64,000 bases of DNA from Tepidisphaera sp. GTDB lineage: Bacteria > Planctomycetota > Phycisphaerae > Phycisphaerales > UBA1924. Positions within the stretch are counted from its first letter, which is position 1. Each line of letters opens with the position of its first letter. Positions 8,796 to 17,274 of this stretch are shown piece by piece. A model generated the notes under the pieces. The model saw nothing but the letters and a program-made list of their open reading frames with translations. It made no database searches and was not told the origin of the DNA. The DNA lies in NCBI GenBank assembly GCA_016124375.1, contig WGNV01000005.1, positions 62,001 through 126,000 of the forward strand, written 5' to 3'. A program made the position numbers and the translations under genes.

Positions 8796-10751
8796 CTAGT
8801 CGCGCACCGGCACATCGCGTTCGATCACGGAGCCTTCCTGGTAGGCCTTGACGAGTTCTTCAAGGTCGGCGATGTCGCCCCGGATAAGCTCGCCCAGGAG
8901 CGTATCACCCACCGAGCGCGGCGTCGGGTATTCGCGCACGCGGGTAATGGTGGGCACGATGTCGGCGCCGCTGCTGATCGCGGCTTCGACGCCTTGAAAT
9001 GGAGCGTGCTGGGCGAGGTCGATTCGGTCGGGGCGGAGGACCAGGGTGTAGCCACGGTCGCCGTAGGCCTGGGAGAAGGCGCCGTCGATGGTGATGGCGT
9101 TGCCGCCACGCTTGATGGGTTGCTCGCCGTTCTCGAGCTTGACGGGCACGTGGCCGTTGACGAGGAGGACGTCGTCGCCCATGCCAAAGAGGGCGCCGAT
9201 GCGGCGGACGAACGCGGGGTCGTGCATTCGTTCGAAGTAGGGGTTTTTGTGCTCCTTGTGGGTGGCTTTGTCGGCGAGGAACGAGGTTTCGAATGTGGCG
9301 AGTTTGTCTTTGCCGAAGAGGGGAGAGCGCGGGCCGCCCCAGAGGTACCAGAGCCAGTCGGCGTCGGCGTCGAGGCCGAACCAGCGTTTGCGCATGGCGC
9401 GGCGGATGATGGAGTTGAAGGCGTCCATCAGTTCGCGGCCCGCGAGGTCGCGCCCTTCGACCTTGAGTTTGAGCGGCTCGCCTTTGTCGTCAACCGGCAC
9501 GCAGGCGTGGAAGAAGAGGACATCATCGCGGCGGGTCCACATGGAGCCGTGGCGGACCATCCACTCCATGTGCTGACGCAGGCGCATGGAGCGGGTGAAA
9601 CTCTCGCGCAGGCGGTCGACGCAGGCTTGTTCCTCGGGGGAGTAGGCGTAGGGGTCGTTGGGGTCGATGGTGGGCAGGTGCTGGTCGGCCATCGGGTGCT
9701 CGACGCCGTTGATGGTGACGGCGACGGCCTTGCCCTGTTCGAAGCGGATGCGGTGCAGCAGGCGGCGGTGCTCGAGGTTCCACTCCGGGTGTCGCTCCAG
9801 CAGCCGGCCCTCGGCCTTGAACTGCAGGATGCTCACGGCCTTCTGCATGCGGGCGATGGTGAGGGCGTCGCGGAAGCCTTCGCCCTTGGGGAGGAAGCGG
9901 GCGGCGGGGTCGTCGGCGTAGACCTGGCGGACCAGGCGTTCGAGCGGGGCCATGATGACGCCGTAGCCCTCTTCGAGCTGGCTGATGCGGCGATACCTGA
10001 TGCTGAAGCGCAGCATGGTGAGCATGGTGGGCTCGTGGCCGAGGTGCGCGCCGAGCCAGAGCATGTCGTGATTGCCCCAGACGATGCGGCAGCGGGGCTG
10101 GCGCATCAGGGTGTCGCAGACGGCGTCCATGCGCGGGCCGCGATCGCCCAGGTCGCCGATGACGAGGAGTTCGTCGCAGCTGAGGTTGCGGATGAGGCGG
10201 GCGCCGGCGCGGACGGCGCCCCAGTCGCGATCGAAGCGGGCGAGTTCGTCGAGCATCTGTCGGACGTATTCGGGGCGCTGGTTACTGCCGAGTTCGATGA
10301 ACAGCTCGCGGTACCAGTCGGGGAGGAGGTCTTCGAAGTGGACTCGCCGGTAGTGGCGGCGGAGTTCGCGGATGATGCGGAACTGCTGGGAGAGCATGTC
10401 AAAGACCCAGTCGCGGCGGCGGCCTTCTTGGACGATGGCGTGCGAGCGGGCGTTGATGGCTTCGCGCGGGTAATAGAGGACGCTCAGGAACTCGGCTTTT
10501 TGAGCGGGGGTGAGGGAGTCGCCCAGGATGTGGTCGACGAGGAGGCGGAGCTCGCCGCTGGCGTTGTTGATGACGTGGCGGAGCTTGGCGTGCTCGCCGT
10601 GAACGTCGCTGATGACGTGGACGACGCCCATGGGGAGCGAAAGGCGGGCGCGCAGGGCGGCGGCTTCGGAGACGGCGGACTCGATGGTGGGGAAGCGGGC
10701 GGAGAGGGCACGCAGGGCGGAGTGAAGGCGGCGATCGGTGGCGTGGTGCAT
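8796..10751 (-). CDS. fbp: Fructose-1,6-bisphosphatase, class III
   Basis: Hydrolyses fructose 1,6-bisphosphate to fructose 6-phosphate in gluconeogenesis, in the cytoplasm. This is the large metallophosphatase-type enzyme first known from Firmicutes, unrelated to class I and II enzymes. Seen: metal-binding motifs DVHGEH (49-54), GDLGDRG (199-205) and GNHD (226-229), and a length of 651 residues that fits the class (about 640-670). The C-terminal half keeps the expected 'HVPVKLENGEQPIKRGGNAITIDGAFS'-type region, in which a histidine and an aspartate complete the metal site. The start gives MHHATDRR; no strong Shine-Dalgarno is visible. The ECF sigma gene follows after 31 bases, so the two are probably co-transcribed. 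Confidence 0.92.
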   Translation of the reverse strand: MHHATDRRLHSALRALSARFPTIESAVSEAAALRARLSLPMGVVHVISDVHGEHAKLRHVINNASGELRLLVDHILGDSLTPAQKAEFLSVLYYPREAINARSHAIVQEGRRRDWVFDMLSQQFRIIRELRRHYRRVHFEDLLPDWYRELFIELGSNQRPEYVRQMLDELARFDRDWGAVRAGARLIRNLSCDELLVIGDLGDRGPRMDAVCDTLMRQPRCRIVWGNHDMLWLGAHLGHEPTMLTMLRFSIRYRRISQLEEGYGVIMAPLERLVRQVYADDPAARFLPKGEGFRDALTIARMQKAVSILQFKAEGRLLERHPEWNLEHRRLLHRIRFEQGKAVAVTINGVEHPMADQHLPTIDPNDPYAYSPEEQACVDRLRESFTRSMRLRQHMEWMVRHGSMWTRRDDVLFFHACVPVDDKGEPLKLKVEGRDLAGRELMDAFNSIIRRAMRKRWFGLDADADWLWYLWGGPRSPLFGKDKLATFETSFLADKATHKEHKNPYFERMHDPAFVRRIGALFGMGDDVLLVNGHVPVKLENGEQPIKRGGNAITIDGAFSQAYGDRGYTLVLRPDRIDLAQHAPFQGVEAAISSGADIVPTITRVREYPTPRSVGDTLLGELIRGDIADLEELVKAYQEGSVIERDVPVRD

Positions 10752-10898
10752 GAGGGAAGAATCGTACGGGGCGACGTGGGTACAGGTTGGCGCCGGAAGT
10801 GAGGCTTTGCGACGTTCCGGGGGTCACGGGCGCTCGACCCGGACCTTCGAAGACTCCGGTCCGGCGTCCAAGGAAGATGGTTTCGATCGGGCGGGCCT

Positions 10899-11696
10899 TC
10901 AGGGGTGCGCCACGCTTGTGCGCGGGGTGCCGAGGTCGTCGGTGATGAGTTTGGCGGCGAGGAGGATGGACATGACGATGAGCACGGTGCGGACAAACCG
11001 TGCCCCGCCCCGGATGACGAGGCGAGCGCCGACTTGAGCGCCGAAGAACTGCCCGGCGGCCATGGCCAGGCCCGGGGCCCACAGCACCTTGCCTGACACG
11101 ATGAAAACGGTGAGGGAGGCCAAGCCGCTGGCGAAGTTCATGAGCTTGGCGTGGGCGGTGGCGACGGGCAGGGTGAGCCCGAGCAGCGAGACGCAGGCCA
11201 GGGCGTAGAAGGTGCCGGCACCGGGGCCGAAAAAGCCGTCGAAGAAGCCGATGCTGAAGGCGGCGGCGGCCGCGAATGCGGGCAGTGTGAGGCGTTGGCG
11301 GCGTTGCACTTCGCCGACGCGTTTGGCGAAGAGCATGTAGAGGGCGATGGCGATAAGGAGCCAGGGGATGAAGCGGCGGAGGAAGGCGGGGTCGGCGAGT
11401 TGGAGGGAATAGGCGCCGAGGCAGCCGCCGAGGAGGGCGGCGAGGAATGCGGGCCAGAATCGGCGGAAATCTACGGCGCGGGCTCGGACGAAGTGGATAC
11501 TGGAGGAAAAGGAACCAGCGGTGCCTTGGAGCTTGTTGGTGCCAAAGGCGAAGACGGGCGGGATGCCGGTCCAGAAGATGGCGGGGAGGGTGAGGAGCCC
11601 GCCGCCCCCGGCGATGGCGTCGACACAACCCGCGACGCATGCGACGCCGAAGAGGGCCAGGAGCGTGGCGGGCGGGAGATGGGCGGCATCGGGCAT
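10899..11696 (-). CDS. TauE/SafE (TSUP) family anion/sulfite exporter
   Basis: Inner-membrane transporter of 265 residues with about eight hydrophobic helices. Seen: the family's repeated motif 'VAGCVDAIAGGGGLLTLPAIFWTGIPP..FGTNKLQGT' near the N-terminus and its second half 'GFFDGFFGPGAGTFYALA...AHAKLMNFASGLASL'. This is the usual TSUP inverted repeat. Known members export sulfite, sulfoacetate or related organosulfur anions; the substrate here is not shown. The start at 11696 (MPDAAH) is chosen because the longer frame to 11837 would overlap the divergent trpB start and has a poor N-terminus. The 98-base gap to trpB must hold both promoters. Confidence 0.85.
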   Translation of the reverse strand: MPDAAHLPPATLLALFGVACVAGCVDAIAGGGGLLTLPAIFWTGIPPVFAFGTNKLQGTAGSFSSSIHFVRARAVDFRRFWPAFLAALLGGCLGAYSLQLADPAFLRRFIPWLLIAIALYMLFAKRVGEVQRRQRLTLPAFAAAAAFSIGFFDGFFGPGAGTFYALACVSLLGLTLPVATAHAKLMNFASGLASLTVFIVSGKVLWAPGLAMAAGQFFGAQVGARLVIRGGARFVRTVLIVMSILLAAKLITDDLGTPRTSVAHP

Positions 11697-11794
11697 GGGG
11701 GAGGAGGATAGAGACGAAGTTCCGAAGAGACGGAGAGACGAAGTTCGGGCGGGCGAGAGGGGACCGGATGTGAGCCCGCTACCATCGATTTCAT

Positions 11795-13057
11795 ATGACA
11801 CAGGCACCCATGGCCGCGGGCAAGGCCCCGGCACCAAAGATGAGCGAGACGCCGGACGAGGCCGGGCGATATGGCCCGTATGGCGGGACGTATGTGCCCG
11901 AGACGCTGTGCGCGGCGTTGGCGCAGTTGCGCGAGACGTACGAGAAGGTGTGTCGCGAGGAGAAGTTCTGGGATGAACTGCGCGACTTGCTCAAGACCTT
12001 TGTGGGCAGGCCGACCTCGCTGTACTTCGCGAAGCGATTGACCGAGTACGCGCGGGGGAGCGCCGGGCACGACCTTGGGGCGAAGATCTGGCTCAAGCGC
12101 GAGGACCTGGCGCACACCGGGGCGCACAAGATCAACAACACCATGGGCCAGGCGCTGCTGACCATGCGGATGGGCAAGCGCCGGGTGATCGCCGAGACGG
12201 GCGCGGGGCAGCACGGGGTGGCGACGGCGACGGCGTGTGCGCACTTTGGGCTGGCGTGCGAGGTGTACATGGGCAGCGAGGACGTGCGGCGGCAACGCCT
12301 GAACGTCACGCGCATGCGCATGCTCGGGGCCAAGGTGATCGAGGTGGATTCGGGATCCAAGACGCTGAAGGACGCGACCAACGAGGCGATGCGCGACTGG
12401 ATGGGGAGCAGCGACACGACGCATTACATCATCGGGTCGGTCGTGGGGCCGCATCCGTTTCCGATGATCGTGCGGGATTTTCAGTCGATCATCGGGCAGG
12501 AGACCAAGAGCCAGTCGCTGCGGCTGTTCGGGAAGTTGCCTGATGCGGTGGTGGCGTGCGTGGGCGGGGGGTCGAATGCCGCGGGGATTTTCTTTCCGTT
12601 CGTCGATGACTCGGGCGTGAAGTTGTATGGCGTCGAAGCGGGCGGGCGCGGGCCCGGCGCGGGGGACCATGCGGCCCCCTTGTCGCACGGGACGCCCGGC
12701 GTGCTGCACGGGTCGCTGAGTTATGTGCTACAGGACGAAAGCGGGCAAACCGCCAACGTGCACAGTTGCTCGGCGGGGCTGGATTACCCGGGCGTCGGGC
12801 CCGAGCACTCGTATTGGAAGGATAACGGGCGCGTGCAGTACTCGGCGGTGACCGACGACGAGGCGCTGGAAGCGTTCACGCTGCTGGCGCACACCGAGGG
12901 GATCATTCCGGCGCTGGAGACTTCGCACGCGATCGCGCAGGCGGTCAAGATCGCGCGGGCGATGAAGCAGGATCAGAACCTGGTGATTAATTTGTCGGGC
13001 CGCGGGGACAAGGATGTGGACGAGGCGGCGCGGTTGCTGGCGCTGCGGGGGAAGTAG
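11795..13057 (+). CDS. trpB: Tryptophan synthase beta chain
   Basis: Condenses indole with L-serine to make L-tryptophan using pyridoxal phosphate; normally works with TrpA in an alpha2beta2 complex. Seen: 420 residues; N-terminal '[13 protein letters not shown]'; the PLP lysine at 112 in the motif [16 protein letters not shown]; the phosphate-binding GGGSNA loop around residue 254; and '[11 protein letters not shown]' followed by the C-terminal domain. Length and motifs match the classical TrpB1 type. No trpA follows; the next gene is convergent and starts its stop only 29 bases away. The other trp genes must be elsewhere. The first 20 residues are an extension with no known role. Confidence 0.95.
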   Translation: MTQAPMAAGKAPAPKMSETPDEAGRYGPYGGTYVPETLCAALAQLRETYEKVCREEKFWDELRDLLKTFVGRPTSLYFAKRLTEYARGSAGHDLGAKIWLKREDLAHTGAHKINNTMGQALLTMRMGKRRVIAETGAGQHGVATATACAHFGLACEVYMGSEDVRRQRLNVTRMRMLGAKVIEVDSGSKTLKDATNEAMRDWMGSSDTTHYIIGSVVGPHPFPMIVRDFQSIIGQETKSQSLRLFGKLPDAVVACVGGGSNAAGIFFPFVDDSGVKLYGVEAGGRGPGAGDHAAPLSHGTPGVLHGSLSYVLQDESGQTANVHSCSAGLDYPGVGPEHSYWKDNGRVQYSAVTDDEALEAFTLLAHTEGIIPALETSHAIAQAVKIARAMKQDQNLVINLSGRGDKDVDEAARLLALRGK

Positions 13058-13086
13058 GGCGAAGAGAAACCCGCGTCCGCGCTCGA

Positions 13087-13764
13087 TCACCGATGCGTTG
13101 ATGCTTCGTTCCAGTCTTCGATATTCGTCACCGGCACCTCCGAGCGAACGGCGGAGCCGAACTCTTCTGGAACAAAGACGATCGCAACCTGCGTGGGATC
13201 TGCAGCAGTCGACTTATCGATCAGGAACGACTGTCGGAACTTCACAACGCGCCGGCCATCTGGTCCTCCGTTGCAACTCACAACTGGCTCGCGAAGCATG
13301 CTGGGGCGAACAATCGGGCACGATTGAGGCAAAACCGCGAACAGGGTGTCGAGCCCGACCTGCTGGGAAAAAACATATGGAACCCCAATCTTGTTGGGCG
13401 GCATGATCGTGAGCTGACTCGATCCACCGCCAGTTACCTCGAGCCTTGGGGGAGGTATTTCGGGGTTCCTCATTTCATTCGGATGCGAGGAGTTCCAGAA
13501 GTCCTGCAACTCGTCGGTCAGGTTGTCGACCGAAATCGCATGTGTGGCGCCTTCCGCGACCACCACGTCTGCGAATAGATACCGCTCATCTTTGAACCAC
13601 CACGCCCTATCGACTGCCACAACCTGGTTCGGATGGGAATCGATGAGGTCCTTGGTTTGTTTTGAAAGCCCGGCATCCGGCAGTGGCGGTCGGGGCGGCA
13701 CCGCCATGGGATGACACCCGGCCATTCCGACGACTGCGACGAGAACCAGGAAAACCAGCCGCAT
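13087..13764 (-). CDS. Predicted lipoprotein of unknown function
   Basis: Exported protein of 225 residues. Seen: a signal peptide ending in a lipobox-like GMAG-C (Cys17), so membrane anchoring through lipid is inferred. The start at 13764 has AGGAG seven bases upstream; a longer frame to 14280 runs through the neighbouring lyase gene and is rejected. The mature part contains 'ERYLFADVVVAEG' and 'VKFRQSFLIDKSTAADPTQVAIVFVPEEFG' but no recognised domain. It starts 36 bases downstream of the PrpB-type gene, so co-transcription is possible. The stretch is visibly less GC-rich than its neighbours, which may mean recent acquisition. Confidence 0.7.
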   Translation of the reverse strand: MRLVFLVLVAVVGMAGCHPMAVPPRPPLPDAGLSKQTKDLIDSHPNQVVAVDRAWWFKDERYLFADVVVAEGATHAISVDNLTDELQDFWNSSHPNEMRNPEIPPPRLEVTGGGSSQLTIMPPNKIGVPYVFSQQVGLDTLFAVLPQSCPIVRPSMLREPVVSCNGGPDGRRVVKFRQSFLIDKSTAADPTQVAIVFVPEEFGSAVRSEVPVTNIEDWNEASTHR

Positions 13765-13799
13765 GCTCGCTCTCCTTCTTCGAGGCTCAGAGATTTCGG

Positions 13800-14699
13800 T
13801 CAAATCCTTGCTTCCCACGGCACGCTCGGCGTGTAGCCGATGGTCGCGTACAGCTGCTGCCTCGTCTGCATTTGCCCCAACAGCCCCTCGGCCGTGCCCT
13901 TCTCTCGAAGTTCGGCCAGGGCGCGCGTCACGGCCCCCATCGCGACGCGCAGCATGGTGACGGGGTAGATGACGATCGAGTAGCCCAGCGCTTCGAACTG
14001 GCTCAGCGTGAGCATGGGCGTCTTGCCGAACTCGGTCATGTTGGCGAGGAGGTACGGGCCGCCTCGCGGGTCGGGGCCTTCGAGCCGGCGCATGGCCTGG
14101 GCGAAGAGTTTGAACTCCTGCTCGTTGGCGAGGCCTTCGGGGAAGATCATGTCGGCCCCGGCGCGGACGTAGGCCGCGGCTCGGTTCACGGCGGCTTCGA
14201 AGCCATCCACGCCCCGCGCGTCGGTGCGGGCGCACACGACAAACCCGTTGTCCATGTCGTCGCGGGCCTTGGCGGCCCACTGGACTTTTTCGATCATGTG
14301 GTCGGTGGGGATGAGTTCCTTGCCGTCAAGGTGGCCGCAGCGCTTGGGGAACTTCTGGTCTTCCAGGTGCAGCCCGGCGCCGCCGGCGCGGCTGTACTCA
14401 ATCACAGTTCGCCGCACCATTTCGGCTTCGCCAAAGCCGGTGTCAGCGTCGGCGAGGACGGGCAAGCCGCTGGCGTCTGCAGCTTCGCGGATTTCGCGGC
14501 AGAAGTGCTCGAGGCTGAGCAGCCCGATGTCGGGGACGCCCGCACTCACGGTGGTCGCGGCCCCGGAGATGTAGCAGGCGGGGAAGCCCGCGTCGGCGAT
14601 GGCCTTGGCGCACAGGGCGTTGAAGGCGCCGGGGGTGGGCACGCATCGTTCGGCCATCAGGGCGCGGAGCCACCGGCCCGGTGAGGATTGATTGGTCAT
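13800..14699 (-). CDS. prpB: Isocitrate lyase/PEP-mutase family protein, probable 2-methylisocitrate lyase
   Basis: Expected to cleave 2-methylisocitrate to pyruvate and succinate in the methylcitrate cycle of propionate breakdown. Seen: 299 residues; 'PGAFNALCAKAIADAGFPACYISGAA' N-terminal barrel strand; 'LADADTGFGEAEMVRRTV' metal-binding region; and the catalytic loop KRCGH, the form found in methylisocitrate lyases and isocitrate lyases. 'ARTDARGVDGFEAAVNRAAAYVRAGADMIFPEGL' follows as in PrpB. The start at 14699 (MTNQSS) is preferred; the frame to 14810 adds an atypical leader. No prpC or prpD is nearby, so an oxaloacetate or carboxy-PEP lyase activity is an alternative. Its start is 113 bases from the divergent ABC ATPase gene. 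Confidence 0.82.
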   Translation of the reverse strand: MTNQSSPGRWLRALMAERCVPTPGAFNALCAKAIADAGFPACYISGAATTVSAGVPDIGLLSLEHFCREIREAADASGLPVLADADTGFGEAEMVRRTVIEYSRAGGAGLHLEDQKFPKRCGHLDGKELIPTDHMIEKVQWAAKARDDMDNGFVVCARTDARGVDGFEAAVNRAAAYVRAGADMIFPEGLANEQEFKLFAQAMRRLEGPDPRGGPYLLANMTEFGKTPMLTLSQFEALGYSIVIYPVTMLRVAMGAVTRALAELREKGTAEGLLGQMQTRQQLYATIGYTPSVPWEARI

Positions 14700-14812
14700 G
14701 CATAATGGTACGAACCGGGGCTGGTCCGCGGAGCGGCAGCCGGTATGCTGTAGGGAGCCGCGACGGCGCGGCGGATCTTTAGCCCCCACTCCCACACACC
14801 GAACCCGCACCT

Positions 14813-16378
14813 ATGAACGAACCCGCATTCCTGGTCGCCCAGAACATCAGTAAGCGTTTCGGCATCACCCAGGCGCTGGACGACGTGAGCGTGTCGTTCC
14901 GTCGGGGTGAGGTGCACGCGCTGATGGGCGAGAACGGCGCTGGCAAGAGCACGCTGGGCAAGACCATCGCCGGGCTGTATCGGCAGGACCAGGGCACCGT
15001 GACGCTGGACGGGCGGGTGCTGACGCCGGGCGATATTGATGGTTCGTTCGCCGCGGGCGTGCGGCTGGTGCACCAGGAGCTTGCCCAGTGCCCGAATCTG
15101 TCGGTGGCGGAGAACCTGTCGCTGCACCAGATGCCGGCGTCGAAGGCGGGGTTCGTGGATTTTCGGGCGATGCGCGAGCGGGCGGCACGCCTGGTGCATG
15201 CGCTCGAGCCTGGGATTGATGTGACGGCGCCGCTGGGCGGGCTCTCGCCCGGGCGGCGGCAGATCTGTCAGATCGCGGCCGCCTTGGATGAGGACGCCAG
15301 CGACGGCGGCAGCAAGGCCAAGGTGATCGTGCTGGACGAACCCACCAGTTCGCTGAGCGTGGCTGAGGCCGACCGGCTGCTGGAGATCACGCGGCACCTG
15401 GCGGGGCTGGGCATCACGATCATTTATGTCAGCCACCGCATGGGAGAGATTTTCCAGGTGTGCGACCGCGTGACCGTGCTGCGCGACGGGAAGTTCGTGG
15501 CGACGAACGTGGTCAAGGACATCGATGAGCCCACGCTGGTCGAGCAGATGATCGGGCGGAGGCTTCAAACGCCCGCCCGGGCTTCGAACGCGGGGAGCGG
15601 GGCGGCCACCGGCGCGGGGAACGAGAGAGCGATTCTCGAAGTTCGCGGGCTTTCGTCGCCCGGGCGACTCGACGACGTGTCGCTGGAAGTGCGCGGCGGC
15701 GAGGTGGTGGGCGTCGGGGGCCTGGTCGGCGCCGGGCGATCGGAGCTGCTCGACGCGATCTTCGGGCTTGATGCCAAGGCCCAGGGAATCATCCGCTGCG
15801 AGCAGGCGTATCTCGCGGGCGCGGGCGGGCGGGCTTCGGGGCACGCGGGGGCGCGGGCGGCGATCGCGGCGGGCGTGGGGTATGTGCCCGAGGATCGGCG
15901 GCGGCAGGGACTGTTCTTCGAGTTGGGCATCGATGAGAACATCGTGATGCCATTCATGGTGCAGTTGGCCAGCGCCCTGGGCCTGCGGGCGATGCCTCGC
16001 GAGCGGGGGCTGGTGCGGGAGAAGATGACGGATTTCCGCGTGAAGGCGGCGTCGCCAGCGTCCAAGCCGGGCGAGCTTTCGGGGGGCAATCAGCAGAAGC
16101 TTCTTATTGCACGCTGGATGGGCAAGAACACGAGGCTGCTGTTGCTGGACGAACCGACGCGGGGCATCGACATCGGCACCAAGAGCGAGGTATACCGCCT
16201 GGTGCGCGAGGCGGCGGACCGGGGCATGGCCGTACTGCTGGTGTCGAGCGAGATGCCTGAGTTGCTGGCGCTCTCGGACCGGGTGCTGGTGATGGCATCG
16301 GGGAAACTGCAGGGCGAACTGAGGGGCGAGCAGGCGACGCAGACGAACATCCTGCGGCTGGCGACGGGCACCGGATAA
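14813..16378 (+). CDS. Sugar ABC transporter ATP-binding protein (RbsA/MglA type, two NBDs)
   Basis: Cytoplasmic ATPase powering carbohydrate uptake through a CUT2-type ABC importer. Seen: 521 residues with two fused nucleotide-binding domains. The first has Walker A GENGAGKST (39-47), a divergent signature LSPGRRQ, and Walker B VIVLDEPTSSLS. The second has the degenerate P-loop 'GVGGLVGAGRSELLDAIFGL', signature LSGGNQQK and 'LLLLDEPTRGIDIGTKSEVY'. This arrangement, with an active first and weak second P-loop, is normal for the family. No permease or periplasmic binding protein gene is adjacent, which is unusual; the partners must be elsewhere. Substrate is unknown. The reported start MNEPAF places the Walker A at the expected distance. 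Confidence 0.9.
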   Translation: MNEPAFLVAQNISKRFGITQALDDVSVSFRRGEVHALMGENGAGKSTLGKTIAGLYRQDQGTVTLDGRVLTPGDIDGSFAAGVRLVHQELAQCPNLSVAENLSLHQMPASKAGFVDFRAMRERAARLVHALEPGIDVTAPLGGLSPGRRQICQIAAALDEDASDGGSKAKVIVLDEPTSSLSVAEADRLLEITRHLAGLGITIIYVSHRMGEIFQVCDRVTVLRDGKFVATNVVKDIDEPTLVEQMIGRRLQTPARASNAGSGAATGAGNERAILEVRGLSSPGRLDDVSLEVRGGEVVGVGGLVGAGRSELLDAIFGLDAKAQGIIRCEQAYLAGAGGRASGHAGARAAIAAGVGYVPEDRRRQGLFFELGIDENIVMPFMVQLASALGLRAMPRERGLVREKMTDFRVKAASPASKPGELSGGNQQKLLIARWMGKNTRLLLLDEPTRGIDIGTKSEVYRLVREAADRGMAVLLVSSEMPELLALSDRVLVMASGKLQGELRGEQATQTNILRLATGTG

Positions 16379-16495
16379 GTGGCTGCGCACTGAACGCATC
16401 GCATCTCCAATGCCTGGGCAGAGGCGAGTGGGTCAGGAGCATGGCCCCATAAGTCGGTCCCGTTGATCTCGGTACTGAATAGAACCGGATATACG

Positions 16496-16523
16496 TTGAC
16501 TATTCGCTGGCGACGATTATGCT
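16496..16523 (+). promoter_or_regulatory. Probable sigma-70 promoter for the 16.6-kb surface protein gene
   Basis: TTGACT at 16496-16501 and TATGCT at 16518-16523 are separated by 16 bases. The predicted transcript would start near 16530 and includes the AGGAGG at 16561-16566 ahead of the ATG at 16573. This argues against the longer reading frame that begins at 16519. Confidence 0.6.
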
Positions 16524-16572
16524 GCCACGCCCCGGGGCCAAAGCGCTCCGGCGGGTCATAAGGAGGGACAAG

Positions 16573-17184
16573 ATGATCATGCGTTTGTATGTGTGCGCGG
16601 TGGTTGCGGGCCTCGCCGGCGTCGCCGGCGTCGCCCAGGCGGATTTGCTCACCAACGGCGATTTCGAGGCCGGCAATACGGGCTTCGCCAACGACTACGG
16701 GTACTACCCCGTCAGCGTGTCTCCCTACTACGGGCAGTATGGCGTAACCCACAGTTCGTTTGAGTGGTCCAACTTCTGGCACAACATTGGTGGTGATCAC
16801 ACCACTGGGACAGGGCAGTTCCTCATCGCCGACGTCGGACCGAGCGGCGCGATCTGGCGGCAGACGGTCTCGCTCGCGCCGGGATCGCAGGTGACGTTTT
16901 CCGGGTGGCTGGCAACGTGGACTTCGTACCCAGCCGCAACGCTCAATGTCGTGGTTGACGGCGTGCCGGTAGCCTCATGGAGCGCGCCCGGCAGCGCGGT
17001 GTGGACGCAGTATTCGGCGACTTGGACGGCGGGGACGAGCGGATCGTCGACGATCGAGCTGGTTCCCGCCTCGTTTTTCCAGCCGGGAGATGACGTCGCG
17101 GTCGACGATCTCACGCTGGTGCCGGCACCGGGAGCCGCGATCGCGGGCCTGGCATTGCTGGCGGGGCTCCGTCGCGGCCGGTGA
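16573..17184 (+). CDS. Secreted protein with PEP-CTERM-like sorting tail
   Basis: Exported protein of 203 residues. Seen: AGGAGG six bases before the ATG at 16573; a signal peptide ending AQA-D; 'LLTNGDFEAGNTGF' as the opening of a beta-sandwich of the type often found in PEP-CTERM proteins; Tyr/Trp-rich middle; and the tail VPAPG plus a Leu/Ala-rich helix ending GLRRGR. The tail matches those of the proteins at 2731-4929 and 24068-24745, so the three are probably processed by one exosortase-like system, which is not in this window. The function is unknown; a galactose-binding-like carbohydrate fold is a guess. It has its own promoter and terminator, so it is monocistronic. Confidence 0.75.
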   Translation: MIMRLYVCAVVAGLAGVAGVAQADLLTNGDFEAGNTGFANDYGYYPVSVSPYYGQYGVTHSSFEWSNFWHNIGGDHTTGTGQFLIADVGPSGAIWRQTVSLAPGSQVTFSGWLATWTSYPAATLNVVVDGVPVASWSAPGSAVWTQYSATWTAGTSGSSTIELVPASFFQPGDDVAVDDLTLVPAPGAAIAGLALLAGLRRGR

Positions 17185-17205
17185 CAGGCGACTGCACGAG
17201 AGAAT

Positions 17206-17235
17206 AAACCCCGCGCGTCAGCGCGGGGTTTTTTT
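17206..17235 (+). terminator. Rho-independent terminator after the surface protein gene
   Basis: AAACCCCGCGC (17206-17216), loop GTCA, GCGCGGGGTTT (17221-17231), then a T run to 17235. It is a textbook intrinsic terminator 21 bases after the stop codon. It also separates this gene from the convergent amylase gene. Confidence 0.92.
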
Positions 17236-17274
17236 CTTATGGGTCCGTTTCACTCGGGCACCATCGACCGTGTC

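Noticed and set aside
11697..11837. Extended N-terminus for the TauE/SafE protein
   Set aside because: Would overlap the divergent trpB start and adds a Pro/Ser-rich leader foreign to the family.
13765..14280. Extended N-terminus for the lipoprotein reading frame
   Set aside because: It runs antiframe through the PrpB-type gene, while the inner ATG at 13764 has a Shine-Dalgarno and a lipoprotein signal.
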